Assembly (NCBI GenBank): GCA_951799445.1
Contig: OX637297.1
Span: 7,502,001-7,566,000 of the forward strand
Direction of reading: 5' to 3'
DNA: 64,000 nt
Origin: Pseudisothecium myosuroides
Lineage: Eukaryota; Streptophyta; Bryopsida; Hypnales; Lembophyllaceae
This document shows positions 1 through 12,611 of this stretch, piece after piece (position 1 is the first letter of the stretch; each line of letters starts with the position of its first letter). The position numbers and the translations under genes are program-made. The notes beneath the pieces were generated by a model. The model was not told where the DNA came from, did not search any database, and saw only the letters and a list, made by a program, of their open reading frames with translations.

Positions 1-998
1 TACTTAGCAATAGGTCAGCCCCCCATTTTCCTTTGTTTTGTTTATCTAGTGTGAGAGAAACCAAAAATCAAGAAAAAGGAGTTCAAAAATGGGGACCGAA
101 TTGGGGCCCCAATTGCCTGCCGGACCAAGCCTGGCCTCCCGGCTGGCTGGCTAGCTGCTGGGGGGTTGGGTTCAAAAATAAATAAATAAATTATTTATTT
201 ATTTGTTTTCTTTTGATATCGGATGATGTGACCTGGTCTGTTCTGGCTCTCGACTTGATCAAGTCTGTTTGGTTCCCAACTTGATCTGGTCTGTTTGGTT
301 CTCGATTGATCTGGTCTGTTTGGTTCTCGACTTAATCTGGTCTGTTTTGGCTCTGGACCTTGACTACTAAGGGAAAACTGGATTTTTGGGCAAACTGGAT
401 TTTTGGGCAAACTGGATTTTTGGTGAACTAAGGGAAAGAAAACTTGGAGAAAATAGAACTTAGGGAAAATAGAACTTGGGGAAAACAACTTGGAGAAAAT
501 AGGACTTGAGGGAAATAGAACTTGGGGAAAATAAGACTTGGGAAAAATAGAACTTAGGGAAAATAGGACTTGAGGGAAATAGAACTAAGGGAAAATAAGA
601 CTTGGGGAAAATAGAACTTGGGGAACAACTTAGTCACACTAAAACTTGGGGAACACTCAGACTCACTAAACACTTGGGGAGCAACTTAGACACACTAAAC
701 ACTTGGGGAACAACTAAACTAAAAAAAACGTTGGGATTAACTAAACTTCACTAAATGCAAAGGAACCTACATATCTTGGAAGCTAAACTCTGGAGGTTTC
801 CACAAAGGTCTTGGAAACTAGACTTTGGAACTAAACACGAGGGGGGTGCAAAGCTTCGCCGTTAGATTGGTTTTAACACCAACTTTAGGACTTCTTGGCA
901 CCTCGGGGGTTCAAAGCTCCGCCGTCTACACTTTTAACACACGCTTTAGGACTTCAACTTCGTCACTAGTTCAAAGCTTCGCCGTCCCGAAGGGGGGT
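1..998 (-). repeat. Partial LTR-like copy, cut by the window edge
   Basis: This stretch is near-identical to 3,072-3,978 and continues beyond the left edge. Both copies hold a GC-rich patch (about 100-170), an AAAT/ATTT tract, a minisatellite of roughly 16-20 bp units built on AACTTGGGGAAAATAG (about 425-640) and repeats of CAAAGCTTCGCCGT (about 845-990). Similarity stops at 998, where the next copy begins. Small ORFs inside it are low-complexity by-products and are not called as genes. Confidence 0.75.
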
Positions 999-1375
999 TG
1001 TGGGCGCTAGATTACCCACCCTTGGTAATAGAGCAAACACCGACCAGGTTCTATGCCTTTATCCACATTTTTTAATATATGGGGGTGATGTGAGCGCAGT
1101 CCACTGTGCCTTCCAAGCAATGGATCTTTTTTGCTAACGTTTCCTAAGGGTCGTGGATGGCAGCGAATAATTAGTAATTCATGTAGTAACTCACAAGTTA
1201 ACTGCGATGTTCAGGGTGATGGTGAAATTCTAACTCCCTAACTATCTATCCTATGTCGAGGGTAGACTGGGTAGTTGGCGTCATTTCTAACGTCCCTGAC
1301 TACATAAAAAGGGGAACCCCTATGTTCCTTCCATGAACCTCTAAGACTATCGTGGGTTTTTAAGACTCCACCTAG

Positions 1376-2250
1376 AAGTTCTACTTCCAAAGACTAACTC
1401 TAAAGTTTGACCCTTACTCTAATCTTCAACCTCTAAATGAAACTCTAGATTTTTACTCTCTATTCTATTCTAAATTTATCCCTTCTAAATTTAGCTCTAC
1501 GGTTTTGACTTTTAACTCTAGGTTTTTACTTCTAAATCAACTTCGACTCCTAACTTCCAAGTTTTAACCTTCTAGGGTAATTCTAAGTTTCACTTCTAAT
1601 TCTATGTCATTATTTCTAAACTACTCTAAGATTTACCCTCTAAAGTTAACTCTAACTTTTCACTTTTTATTGTAGATTTTTACTCCTAATTTAACTCTAG
1701 GTCTTTGACTTTTAACTCTAAATTTTTACTTCTAAAATTAATCTCCAATTTTAACCTCTAGGTTTGACTCTACGTTTTCACTTTGACTCTAGATTTTTCT
1801 ACTAACTCTAAAATTTTACTTTTACTTCTAACTTTTAACTTCTACTTTTAGCTTTTCACTCTCACTTTTTACTCCCCAATTGACTAAAATTTAACCTCTT
1901 AATTTAATCTAAACTTTTGACTTTTGACTTTTGACTTCTACTTCCAAATTTAATCCTATCGTTTTAATCCTAGATTAGCTCTAAATGTTATCCTCCTAAA
2001 TTTAATTCCAACTTTTAACTCTAGGGTTTTGACTTCTAATTTTAACTCTATTTTTAACTCAACAATCTACTTCCTAAGTGGATTCTACTTTTGACCTCTA
2101 TTTCCTACTCTACTTTTTACTTCCCAAAGTTAACTCCAACTTTCGACCTTTGAATTTTAACTTCCCTAATTAAAATCTTAATTTAATCCTAGGTTTTTAG
2201 CTTGCTATTTGATCTTTAATTTTAATCCTAAATCCTCCCTCTAATCTAAT
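1376..2250. repeat. Low-complexity TCTAACTTTTAACTCTA-type tract
   Basis: A pyrimidine-rich tract on the plus strand built of degenerate units such as TTTTAACTCTAGGTTTTTAC. It lies downstream of the splice donor of the 21-codon exon in copy A, so on the minus strand it would be intron. A purine-rich equivalent fills about 46,300-47,300 in the inner copy. No coding potential is seen. Confidence 0.6.
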
Positions 2251-2519
2251 CCTAATTTCCGTCCATTGTTTCTTGTGGTTCAATTTTAATTAAAATTCCC
2301 CCGTTCTACCCCCTACCGCTTAACTTAGCCTAACGCGGTCAGTTTACGGTCAAATCTTCATTATAAGATGTTTTCGGAAACCTCTATTCCTAATCTATCA
2401 ACTTTTGAATCTAAACTTCTAATTTACACTAATCTCGGATGCTAATCACGCTCTTAGGGCTGATTAAGGAAATCAATGCTAATTAGGGAAAATACCAAGG
2501 GTTAATTTCAAAAACTCAC

Positions 2520-2582
2520 CTCTTCACTACCGGTTTCGGAAATCACTTCGTCCACGTCCACGTAGACATCCTCATGCTCCAT
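2520..2582 (-). CDS. 21-codon acidic leader exon with splice donor
   Basis: On the minus strand an ATG opens a 21-codon reading frame, MEHEDVYVDVDEVISETGSE plus E, followed directly by GTGAGT, a strong 5' splice site. The equivalent position in the inner LTR-like copy (46,206-46,268) also has exactly 21 codons, the same phase, a similarly acidic peptide and a donor (GTAAGC). Conserved length and phase with diverged sequence suggest coding selection. The likely role is the N-terminus of an element protein whose next exon would lie in the internal region missing from a solo LTR. The acceptor is not in this copy. Confidence 0.5.
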
Positions 2583-4618
2583 AGCAATCCTTTGTTTTGT
2601 TTGATTTTTCCCAAGCTCACCACTTAATTTGAGAAAATATTACACCCTTGCAATCTAACTTCCTTCTTTCCCTTCCTCCTTCTTTTTCTTTCTTCCTCCC
2701 TTCTTCTACACTAGTACTATTCCACCTAAGCTTTTATGAGTCTTACACTATGGTCTCCAACCTCAAGGAGGTTTTTAAGATGCCAACTATCCTCTTACAC
2801 AATTTTGCCTTTGTGTCATCCTAATCCTCCTCCCAACGGTCACCACAAATTCTCAAGATTTCCTTTTCTAATCCTACCTAAGCCTAAGCCTAGGTCACTA
2901 TTTATCGTCTCTCTCACCTCTCCCCTATTTCATTCGATTGTTCTCTATCCTTCCTCCATTGTGTGTAGAGTGTTTTGTAGTTGTTGGTGAGGGTGAGACT
3001 TCCTTGTGTGCAGGTACGGTGGTGCTCCGCTCTTTTCTCCCTTCTCCCTTTTTGATTTTAGACCCTAATCCCTACTTAGCAATAGGTCAGTCCCCCATTT
3101 TCCTTTGTTTTGTTTATCTAGTGTGAGAGAAACCAAAAATCAAGAAAAAGGAGTTCAAAAATGGGGACCGAATTGGGGCCCCAACTGCCTGCCGGACCAA
3201 GCCTGGCCTCCCGGCTGGCTGGCTAGCTGCTGGGGGGTTGGGTTCAAAAATAAATAAATAAATAATTTATTTATTTGTTTTCTTTTGATATTTGGATGAT
3301 GTGACCTGGTCTGGTTCGGTTCTCGACTTGATCTGGTCTGTTCTGGCTCCCGACTTGATCTGGTCTGTTTGGTTCTCGACTGATCTGGTCTGTTTGGTTC
3401 TCGACTTGATCTGGTCTGTTTTGGCTCTGGACCTTGACTACTAAGGGAAAACTGGATTTTTGGGCAAACTGGATTTTTGGTGAACTAAGGGGAAAAAAAC
3501 TTGGGGAAAATAAAACTTGGGGAAAATAGAACTTGGGGAAAACAAACTTGGGGAAAATAAACTTGGGGAAAATAGGACTTGAGGAACAACTTAGTCACAC
3601 TAAAACTTGGGGAACACTCAGACTCACTAAACACTTGGGGAGCAACTTAGACACACTAAAACTTGGGGAACACTCAGACTCACTAAACACTTGGGGAACA
3701 ACTAAACTAAAGAAAACGTTGGGATTAACTAAACTTCACTAAATGCAAAGGAACCTACATATCTTGGAAGCTAAACTCTGGAGGTTTCCACAAAGGTCTT
3801 GGAAACTAGACTTTGGAACTAAACACGAGGGGGGTGCAAAGCTTCGCTGTTAGATTGGTTTTAACACCAACTTTAGGACTTCTTGGCACCTCGGGGGTTC
3901 AAAGCTCCGCCGTCTACACTTTTAACATTCGCTTTAGGACTTCAACTTCGTCACTAGTTCAAAGCTTCGCCGTTCCGGAGGGGGATCCACTCAACAAGGA
4001 GAAGATTAGAAGAGGGTTTGAGATAACTTAAAAAACATGCACAAAGGAGGTTCAAAGCTTCGCCGTCCCGGAGGGGGGTCCACTCAACAAGAAGAAGATT
4101 AGAAGAGGGTTTGGGATAACTTTAGAAAACATGCACAAAGGAGGTTCAAAGCTTCGCCGTCCCGGAGGGGGGTCCACTCAACAAAGAGAAGGTTAGAAGA
4201 AGGTGTAAGAAAAACACAAAGAGAAAACACACAAATTAGACCACGTGGCAACACAAAGCTCACACGCTAAAGGCCCCCAAAGCGGCATCGCCAAGGTACG
4301 GTGGGGGGTGACTTTAGGATTAGTGCAAGATACAAAAAGACTCTTAAACTTCACAAGTTAGACCACAACACGTACAAGAGGGAGAGAGAGGCTCTCCACT
4401 TACAATAAGGTACCAAAAACTTCACAAAAGAGTACACAAAGCAAGGTAGAAGGACCCCCAAGGACCTTCAAAGCTTGAAAATAAGCAACAATGGAGCCAA
4501 AAGTGCTCCGAAAACACCGTAGAGGTTTTTGGCTTCAAACGCCAAAATATCCAAAATAACTTGGACCCACGGACCCAAAACAAGAATTGGGGGTGTTCTA
4601 GAGAGAGAAATGGGGCCC

Positions 4619-4625
4619 TTATATA
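4619..4625 (-). promoter_or_regulatory. TATA box of LTR-like copy A
   Basis: The minus strand reads TATATAAGGGCCCC here. The same box with similar flanks recurs at the matching place in the two other copies (44,393-44,400 plus and 47,484-47,491 minus). Transcription would run leftward through the repeats toward the 21-codon exon. Confidence 0.6.
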
Positions 4626-5910
4626 GGTTTCCAAGGGCTCACCCCTCCCTCTAGAGTTCTAAGGTAACCTTATCAACGGGGATTTTCATCCTCATCCTCA
4701 AAGATTTTCATCCTACATCCTAAATTTCTACTTCTACCATCTATGCTGAACCAACATCCTAACTTTTGGAGATTAGCTCCAATCGCCGAACGGATTGCGC
4801 CGTTGGATCCAGAACGCCATGTTTAGTCCGAGCCCCTTCTACCCCCCGTACCGAGGCCAAAAACCCATCGTAGACTAATTTAGTTTAAAAACCAAATCGT
4901 GGTAAAATCCTAGATCTTGGGGGTCTCCTATTTTGAGAAATGTGAATAGCCTAGGGTCTCCGGTAGGTGCGAGAGAGTCGGGAAGGGCTTTTGGTTGACT
5001 TCGTTTCGCCATCGTATGGTCCCGGAATGCCGGTCAACGTGGCGGGGACCCCGCCACGTGGTTAATTCCCGAGGAATCTCGCCGGTTCGGGTACTTGTCG
5101 CTATCGGAATGTCGTGAAACTTCACGGAGCGCATTATTAACATAAAACAAGCTAGTCTAATTTTTAGTGAGATTTTATTGTAACCTGGGTAATTTCCATG
5201 AAATTCCCGTTGGAGGTTAGGAGGGTTGACCACCCGGAAAAAGGTTCTTCTGCAAGTCGGAAGATGCCGGGATTTTTCACGTGACCTCTCAGGGAGTCGC
5301 ATGAAAGACGTGCGGGTGTGTTTCCGTACCTGGCACGATTGGTCAATGGAGATTTACAACTGGCCATTTCCTCGAATTAGCGACAGTGCGGGAATCTTCT
5401 GCAGGTGGAGGAATCTTGGCGAACCGATTTCGCCGTTGGAAATCCTAGAACACCATCCTTGGGCTGTAGATTCCTCCACAGGCCCGGTCTTGCGTGAGTG
5501 GCTCCTGCATGCTAACAATCGGGACTTTGGGAATTCGTCAATCTAATGGGGAATTCTAAATCTAACTCTAGGACCCGACCTAGTAGCCTCGCTGTGGATC
5601 CCTCGGACCGACCTAGCCATGAATCGCCACATTCATGGTGGGATTTAGCCCTTTTGGGGCTGTGTGACTCGAATCCTCCAAATCTAACCTCTTCGTTATT
5701 TTTATACCATTTTTAGGTAAGGTTTGGGGGATTCTAAGTAAAAAACACAAATCTAGACCAAATACTATAATGGGTATGACACAACCCTATTTCGGTTCTA
5801 CACTCTTTTTATGGATTTTTCTATACTTTTATCAACTTTAAATTGCAAATTTCAAAAAAAATAATTCTACGAGTCCCAAGTGACAAATTGGGAGCTCACT
5901 GGCCCCAATT

Positions 5911-5991
5911 GAGACACTTGGGACCCCCAAGTGTAGCACTTGGGGCCCCAGATGAGACACTTGGGACCTCCAAGTGTAGCACTTAGGGCCC
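5911..5991. repeat. Two copies of a 43-bp repeat
   Basis: Units starting at 5,911 and 5,954 share GAGACACTTGGGACC and AAGTGTAGCACTT. They lie just outside the 5' end of copy A. Confidence 0.7.
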
Positions 5992-6159
5992 TAAGTAAAG
6001 CATCATTTTCAACATAACTTGAGTAATGTTGCAGTCTTTTCTATTAACGAATGTACTTTTACTTTTCTTTATAATTATTGTCTTCTTATAGTAAATGTTG
6101 TTGGCACTTTCTATTTTAAAACTTCAGTTTGAAATGTAAAGTAAAATGTTCATTTACAA

Positions 6160-6949
6160 GGGTGATTGCAAGAAACACCAGTACTATACCGGTACCGGTC
6201 TCTGGCCCGTTACGATGTCCGGGAATTTATTGGCAGTAGTACTAGTTGTTGCATTTTCAAGAGAACTAGTGGTTTTTTCTAAAGTACTTTAAAATTAGAA
6301 AAATAATTTTTAAAAAATATGAAAAATATGGCCAATGTATATATCTTTAAGATGAAGATAACCACCAAAGGAAAAGCAAAAAAAAATTCTTTAAGTGGGA
6401 GAACTAGAGAAGTGCTAAATCTCAAGAAAATAGACTTTTGATGCTTTAATTAGTTAAAAATAGGGGAAAAAATTAAATAAATAAAATAAAAATTGGATAT
6501 TTGTAAAAACTTTATGGAGATGGTCATTAACCAAAAAATCCACCAAAATAATATTTTACATGTTCTAAAATGCAAGCAGAAAGAAGTTCACTTTGTGGAA
6601 TTCCACACAATACAAAAATTACTATTTTTAGAATTCCTTCGTTGCAAAGCTACAAATCTACTAGAAGAACATTTCCTCCAAATTTCAGCTTGAAATTCGT
6701 TTTTTTGGGTACTAAATAGTACTAAAACCCTCCAAATTGGCAAGTGTGACATAAAATCGGGGGCTGTATTTAAATAGTAAAATATTTTTTTAAATTAACA
6801 AAAAAATTAGACAAAGTGTATAATGGTTATGAGTACCTGCATTACAAACCTTGAGTCATTTGGATCCAAAACGAAGAAGTTGTGCTCAAAAAACAAATCA
6901 GCCAGCTACATGTGACAAAAATAGTACTAAGTGTTTCTTGCAATCACCC
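6160..6949. mobile_element. 790-bp non-autonomous TIR element
   Basis: The left end reads GGGTGATTGCAAGAAACAC (6,160 on). The right end is its reverse complement (to 6,949). The inverted repeats are about 27 bp, match almost perfectly and end in AGTACTA. The interior is AT-rich with no convincing ORF, so it would depend on another element for movement. No clear target duplication was found (CAA on the left, ACA on the right). A very similar terminus occurs at 51,492 beside a Ptta/En/Spm-like ORF. Confidence 0.75.
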
Positions 6950-7092
6950 ACAGAGATATATAGAGGTGTTTTTGTACATAATAAGGCCATGTTCGTTATA
7001 TTGAGACAGAATGTAGGTTATTGAGAAATTCATTTTAAAAAGTAGTGTATAAAATAAAAAATAAATAGAAATAGTGGTGAAGAGATATAGCC

Positions 7093-7117
7093 ATTTATCT
7101 TCGAGGCGAAGATAAAT
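7093..7117. promoter_or_regulatory. Perfect 25-bp palindrome with 3-bp centre
   Basis: ATTTATCTTCG, AGG, CGAAGATAAAT. This is the only copy of the TTATCYTCG-N3-CGARGATAA motif found outside the 21-kb element. It lies 110 bp inside a terminus related to that element and about 100 bp before an ATG, so it may be a binding site near the promoter. Confidence 0.6.
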
Positions 7118-7212
7118 TTGAGACTGCGAAAAGTCTCAATATAAATTTGTGTCCTCTTGTAGTACTACACCTATTTCTATTTTAGTATTTTTTCTTTGCT
7201 ATATCAATCGCA

Positions 7213-8795
7213 ATGGCAAGTTCTAGTGTGCAACAACATAAAAAGGCAAGAAAACAAATTCAACAAGTGGTGAGAGCAAAGTTTGTGAAGGCTTCCAATG
7301 CCATCGAATTGATATATGACAATGATGGGGGACATGGATGCAAAGGTCTACATCATTTATTAAAACATTTTCAAAAGTTGTATATTGTGCCGTGTAAAAA
7401 AACTTTGGATTGTGCATATTTTGAAAAAATATTTGTGAATAATTCTACAGACATCGAGCTAGATATATTGAACAAACAACAATATTATGTCAGTTTCTGT
7501 CACAAACTATGTGAGGAGTGTTTGAATTATCCAAACCCTCTAAAATGTCCTTCATGTGAGTCTAATCAAGGCATGGACTTTGGCATACACACAAAATGGG
7601 TGTTTAATCTCCCAATACTTCAAGTATGCAAAATCCAATGTCTACAAGAGTTTCATGATGTATATGAACAATTTAATATGTATTTGGAAAACAATGGGAA
7701 TTGTACGTCATCCAAAACTCGACTTCAACGTAGTCCTTTCATGATTCTAAATTGCAAATTTGAAGAACAGGGACTTCAAGAACACTTAGTACTAAAGGAA
7801 TTTGGTATCAAACAAAATATGCGTGTTATGATTAGTTTTTCAAATATTCCAGGGGAGGCTAAAAAAACTAAGCACGCTGCATTACCTTTTTGGGTTGATT
7901 CAAGTTTGCAAGAAATTGGCAAGACATTTACGACAACAATATAGTATTTCCAACACAAAACAAAAGTTTAATGATCTTGAATGGTGTTGATATTATACAA
8001 ATGGGAATTATGAACATTGAAGACTTAAAGTTTGATCATATAATAATGATATATATTCCCAATATGTGGACTAATGACCTTGATTACCAATGAACTCTAG
8101 TTGAAGCAAATCACTATTATGAAACATCCCCATATGTAGCGAAAAAGAATAAAAAAAATCCAAAGCGGGGGAAATACAAATCTTTAAGTCACGGCTATGT
8201 CGCACATGGTGGGAAAAAATCAAAAGGAAATATAGTAAAGTACCATCAGAATAAAATACAAGATTTTGTACAAAAAAGTTTCAAAGGACTTGGTGATAGC
8301 ATTGCTTCCTCTATTTGGATGCAATTGGATAAATTCGGCAGCCAAGTACAACAATTCTTTAATGACCAATTTGCTCCAATGGATTGTGTTTCGATAGGAC
8401 TAGATGGATATTCTACCAAAGTTCACCAAATGCACATTTTGAAAAATTCATACATCAAGCCTCATCTAGATAAGTATGATATAGAAGCATCTTTTATTGC
8501 TTGGTTTACAAGAGGATATCCTAAAGGAGGATGCTTTGGTCTGTTCCAGCATTGTTTAAAATTTGATACAAATAAAGGAGATGGAGCATTTGTCCGAAGC
8601 AAGACTGTTGCCCATGGAACATTAAGGTTTATACATAAGACATTAATAGAGAATGTGTACAAAGTAGGGGTAGCATTAGTGAATAAACAAATACTTAGTA
8701 CAAGAATAAAACATCAACTTAGAAATGGAGCGCCAGTGACTTGGCAAAGTGGTGAATCTAATAGTGACTCTGACTTTGATAATAACAATGAATAA
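7213..8795 (+). pseudogene. Decayed gene of the partial element, unknown product
   Basis: Three open blocks lie in series. The first, 7,213-7,944, has 243 codons starting MASSSVQQHKKARKQIQQVV and holds a Cys cluster (CHKLCEECLN, then CPSC), which suggests zinc binding. A second block from about 7,970 reads into 8,094-8,795 in one frame, broken by a single TGA near 8,091. It ends in an acidic Ser/Asp/Asn tail. The first block is in a different frame from the rest, so at least one frameshift or an unrecognised intron separates them. I do not recognise the family. The position just inside a transposon end, behind the palindrome, makes an element-encoded protein the best reading. Confidence 0.45.
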
Positions 8796-8800
8796 AAAGT

Positions 8801-11800
8801 TATATATGCATATATAAATTTCTCCCTCAAATTAAGCAGAGTTCTATCTGTCGTCCTTAGGTCCTCATACATGCAACACCTAGCGAAGCTGGCTCCCCTG
8901 GATGGATTTTATCTCCATCTAGGTAGCGAAGGAAACAATGCAGATTCTTCAATTTCATTGTCATGAATAAAGATTGAAGCACAGACTCAAACATAAGCTA
9001 GGTACACTCAAATGTGCTAGTTGACCCTAAATCACCATCTATACTCTTTGTACATCTCCAAACTCAATTTTGTACCTATGTGGAAGGAATCATTTTAGAA
9101 CCAAACTTTGTTCCTTCATAATTTTTGCATATAGTATCCAAATGTTGTGTTCTCAGGTGCGTTGGAACCTCCTTTCACTTGGCAACAAGAACATATGAAA
9201 ATTTAACCAATCTAATAATAGTAACTAGGCTCAATAGCAAGAAGTGGTGACTTTGGGTGTACCCTCCTTAAATATGTTTGTACTCATTTCTTGTTTGCCA
9301 CACCAATGTAAGTGCTTAACACATTGACAAACCTTATATATTACCACCAAGCCTTTCTACATACCATTCAATATATAGTGGCTTAATAAGAACATTGTGC
9401 ATTTATAAAATCTAGTATCTTTTCATTTATATTTACCTTTGTCTTGTGGTTTTCCATCTTCTTCATTGATCCAAGATTAATGAAACCTTAGGTAGGTGGA
9501 CCATCAATGGACAGTGGTACATGTAAATGAGAAGACTGAAATTTACTGAAATGAAGAGTCTACGTCCCTACATATTCTACGGTAGATTAAACGACATGCA
9601 ACCAATATTTATTTGAAATAATTTTAAATTATCATTTATTTCAGATCCCTATACTAAGTATAATGCATTTTTTAGTCTAATTTTTGGGCCCCTATATTAG
9701 ATTTAAAAGTAGAACTAATAGGTATTGTAGCATTTATTTTAATTATAGTATTTTATCCTTCATTTTCCTATCTATAAAACAAAGTAGAATACATTTAGAC
9801 AAGTATGCTCTAGACAAATGATTTTAGCCCCTCATCTAAGATTATTCAAAATTTTGGACAAATGATGTACCATTTTTCATCCATCCCTTCTCATTAAGGG
9901 AATTTAATACCCACTCTATGTAGGTTTTTTTCCCACATATTATATATCCCCCTATATTTTTTTCAATATAAAATCTAATACATGATATTTAACAAAATCC
10001 TATATTAGTTATAATACCCCACATGTAATTCTACATCAATTCTATTACTTCTAATAGTTTTTTGGTTCAACAAATATATAATGCTCTTTCTTAGAACTCA
10101 CATGGTTTTCAATATACACACTAAATACCTTCTACAAGTTGCAGAACATTTTTGAGAAGTTTGCTCAATGGCCAACCTTGAAAACTATTGATTCTCTTGG
10201 GACACAATCTTGAACTTATGATAGTCCTTGCAAAGCCATATTTTCAATTTTTTAGAATTTTCTAGCCTCATGTGATAGTCAGTTTCAAAATAGAATCATA
10301 AAATGATTGAAATGATTTCAACTTGAATCAACCAAGTAAAAAGGGTAAGTGGTTCCAACTATTTTAGAATGGTATTTACTAATTTGCATCCAATCAATTG
10401 CAATAAAATTGTTGTTATAAATTGTATTTTGCTATAATAACTCATATTATACCAAATACACCATACATATACTATGGATGATTACTTAATGTGGTCCACA
10501 ACAGTTATGAGCAAGGAAGTTGTAAACCACTTTGTTTTTAAAGAAGTCAAAAGATTTGTACTAAATTTGGAAAAATATATTGTATTACTATTATCTCTTG
10601 TAATTCCTATAGTCTATAATAATGTATATGATGTACTCTATATATGTACTAGTTAAATATATAATTAATTCAATTTGATAATATCTAAATTTCTAAGTGT
10701 TATATGACATATTGCTAGTGGCAAGAAGTTTAATCAAATCCTATATATAACTTAAAATTTAATTATTTAATAACTAGGTTGTTCAAAACTCACAAGCGCT
10801 TAAAGTAGATCAGTCTAAAAGGGACAAGGACCTAAAAAAGTTATTTGCAATTTCATCTGTTCTAATAAGGTGGCATTTAATGCAAATGCTTGGATAGCTT
10901 ATGGTAGTTACATGGTTAATTTGCAATTCTATTGTTAATTAAAAGAAGTATGCAATTCTATTGCTAAAGCAGTTATAAATTAAAGTTACAATTTGGCTAC
11001 ACCTCAAAACCAACGTACAATACATTGAATATTCACCTCAAAACCAACGTATAGTACATAAAATATTTAGATAGGATTCAAAATACCAATGAGAATCCAA
11101 TGTGTAAAAGACTTAGACACAATGCATTACTATGATACCAACTACTTATCTATGAATAGAAGTTGTACAATTTACACGAGAATTTAGAAAAGTTGGTTTT
11201 GCAAACAAGTTGCAATTAGGTGTAGTTATGTTAATGAATATGAATTTTTAAGGTCATAGGCTTAAGTTAGGTGTTCCAGGGTTAAAAAACCAAAACTGTG
11301 TAGCTTTTCTTCCGGGTAAAGTACAAGGAAAGTCACCCTTACAAAGTCCTTGTCCTTGCCACCCAGTATCTCAAGCATTGGCAGCCCTGTACAGATGATA
11401 GGAATGGAGCATCATGGAAACAACCGGTGATGCCTATTTGGACTAATCAGTACTATCAGCAAACTTTTAAACATATTAAAATACAAATTTGTTGTTCCCC
11501 CTTGTCACCTATAGGGCCCAATCCATTATCAACAACTGTATGTCAATGCACGCACCTTCTTCTAATGCCTTCGCGGTTCATGTCTCCAGTCAATTACAGC
11601 TGCACATAGTTTATCAGTTTCATAGCCACTTTGCAAATCAGCCCGCAAACCTTGAGGTAGTCCGCAACTTCTTCTGTGTTACCAAAGGCCATTATTGGTC
11701 ATCAATTCATCATGCCGCCTCGTAACAGGATTGACGCTGTCACACTGTATACCACACAACATTGGCCAAGTGGGAGGTAGATATCCATGCGATTTGAGAT

Positions 11801-12611
11801 CAACTCTTGGGTGACTTTAAATCCAGATCCGAACTCTCCTTGGGGCCGTGATTCCAATTGGTATGCTGCTGATTCATAGCAGTACTTGTGGAAAGCTCAA
11901 ATCTTAGGCTTCGAATTCGGAGGTGAAGATGGCAACTTGGTGTCACGAGTGAAAGTCCGGCATGCTTACGAGCCTCGACAGCTCTACCTTGACCCTGCAC
12001 AACCACGCCCCCGAATACCATGCAACTGTAAGTTTCCAGCAGTTCATTTTCAACTTCTTCTTGCATTTTTTGCTGGGAACCTAAGTACACTCCTCCTTCG
12101 TCATCTTGCACAGCTCCCTCTCCTTGGCCCGCTCACGGCGCTTTTCCACTTCCAACATCTTGATCGCATTGTGTGTTTCGGATGGCTTTGAATATCCGGT
12201 TGTAGCCTGGCAGCTTCATTAGGAACGTCAAACTCGGAATGAAGTCACGGATCACCGCGGCAAAATCCACTCTCATCATTTGAGAAATCAAACGCTAGAA
12301 ACTTCCCTTGTCAAAATACCTGCAGTTCGGAAAGCATGCCATTTTAAAATCACTTTACAAAAGTCGAAGCTGATCGTAATTTATTTGATTTGAGCCTTGA
12401 ACTGGTAGATGAAGCAAGCTTTGCTCTGGTTCTAAGTAGTCACTCAGCTATCTTCACAGTTGGGATATCTTTTATGTTGTATCTCTTCTTCCATGAACCT
12501 AACTTGTGCAGGCTTCACAATTAGGGTGGTTCTATTTCTGTCAGGAAACTTGCTGTTTTGTTGTGTCACTTGCTGTTCAGTTGGCATTTACTGAATGGTT
12601 TTGTGTTATAA
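8801..12611. other. AT-rich intergenic DNA, no supported gene
   Basis: Mostly AT-rich sequence without a repeat or ORF that I can support. Base composition rises around 11,330-12,300. A minus-strand fragment near 12,060-12,290 reads like decayed coding sequence (DFAAVIRDFIPSLTFLMKLP, then in another frame MLEVEKRRERAKERELCKMT). No intact gene can be assembled from it. Confidence 0.4.

Larger units (their letters stand above)
999..5900 (-). mobile_element. Long solo-LTR-like element, copy A
   Basis: The unit reads on the minus strand from 5,900 to 999. Its 5' end (AGTGAGCTCC) matches the 5' end of the inner copy at 43,130 (TGTGAGCCCC) with one change in the first base. Its 3' end (GCGCCCACA) matches the 3' end of that copy (GCGCTCACA). 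Order along the unit: promoter-like region, TATA box near 4,622, CGGCGAAGCTTTG repeats, GC-rich patch, purine-rich leader, a 21-codon exon with splice donor, then an intron-like tract to the end. No reverse transcriptase, gag or integrase is present, which suits a solo LTR. The flanks (GGGGT and GGCCC) do not match, so no target duplication survives. Confidence 0.65.
6983..8800 (+). mobile_element. Partial element with the same left end as the 21-kb transposon
   Basis: The left terminus AAGGCCATGTTCGTTATATT (6,983) matches that of the 21-kb element (AAGGCCTTATTCGTTAAATT at 19,756), and GAGACA follows in both. A perfect copy of the element's palindrome lies at 7,093-7,117, just ahead of the first ORF. 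No matching right terminus was found before 19 kb, so the element is truncated or its far end has decayed. The right limit given here is simply the end of its coding remnant. Confidence 0.5.

Noticed and set aside
825..1010. ORFs at 825-1,010 and 3,813-4,031 with near-identical products
   Set aside because: They run through the CAAAGCTTCGCCGT repeats of two LTR-like copies; the similarity is that of the repeat, and neither has a recognisable protein pattern.
1..5900. A complete LTR retrotransposon with the 900-bp direct repeats (1-998, 3,072-3,978) as LTRs
   Set aside because: Between them there is no primer-binding site, gag or pol, and the repeats lie inside a larger unit whose true ends match those of the inner copy at 43,130 and 47,455.
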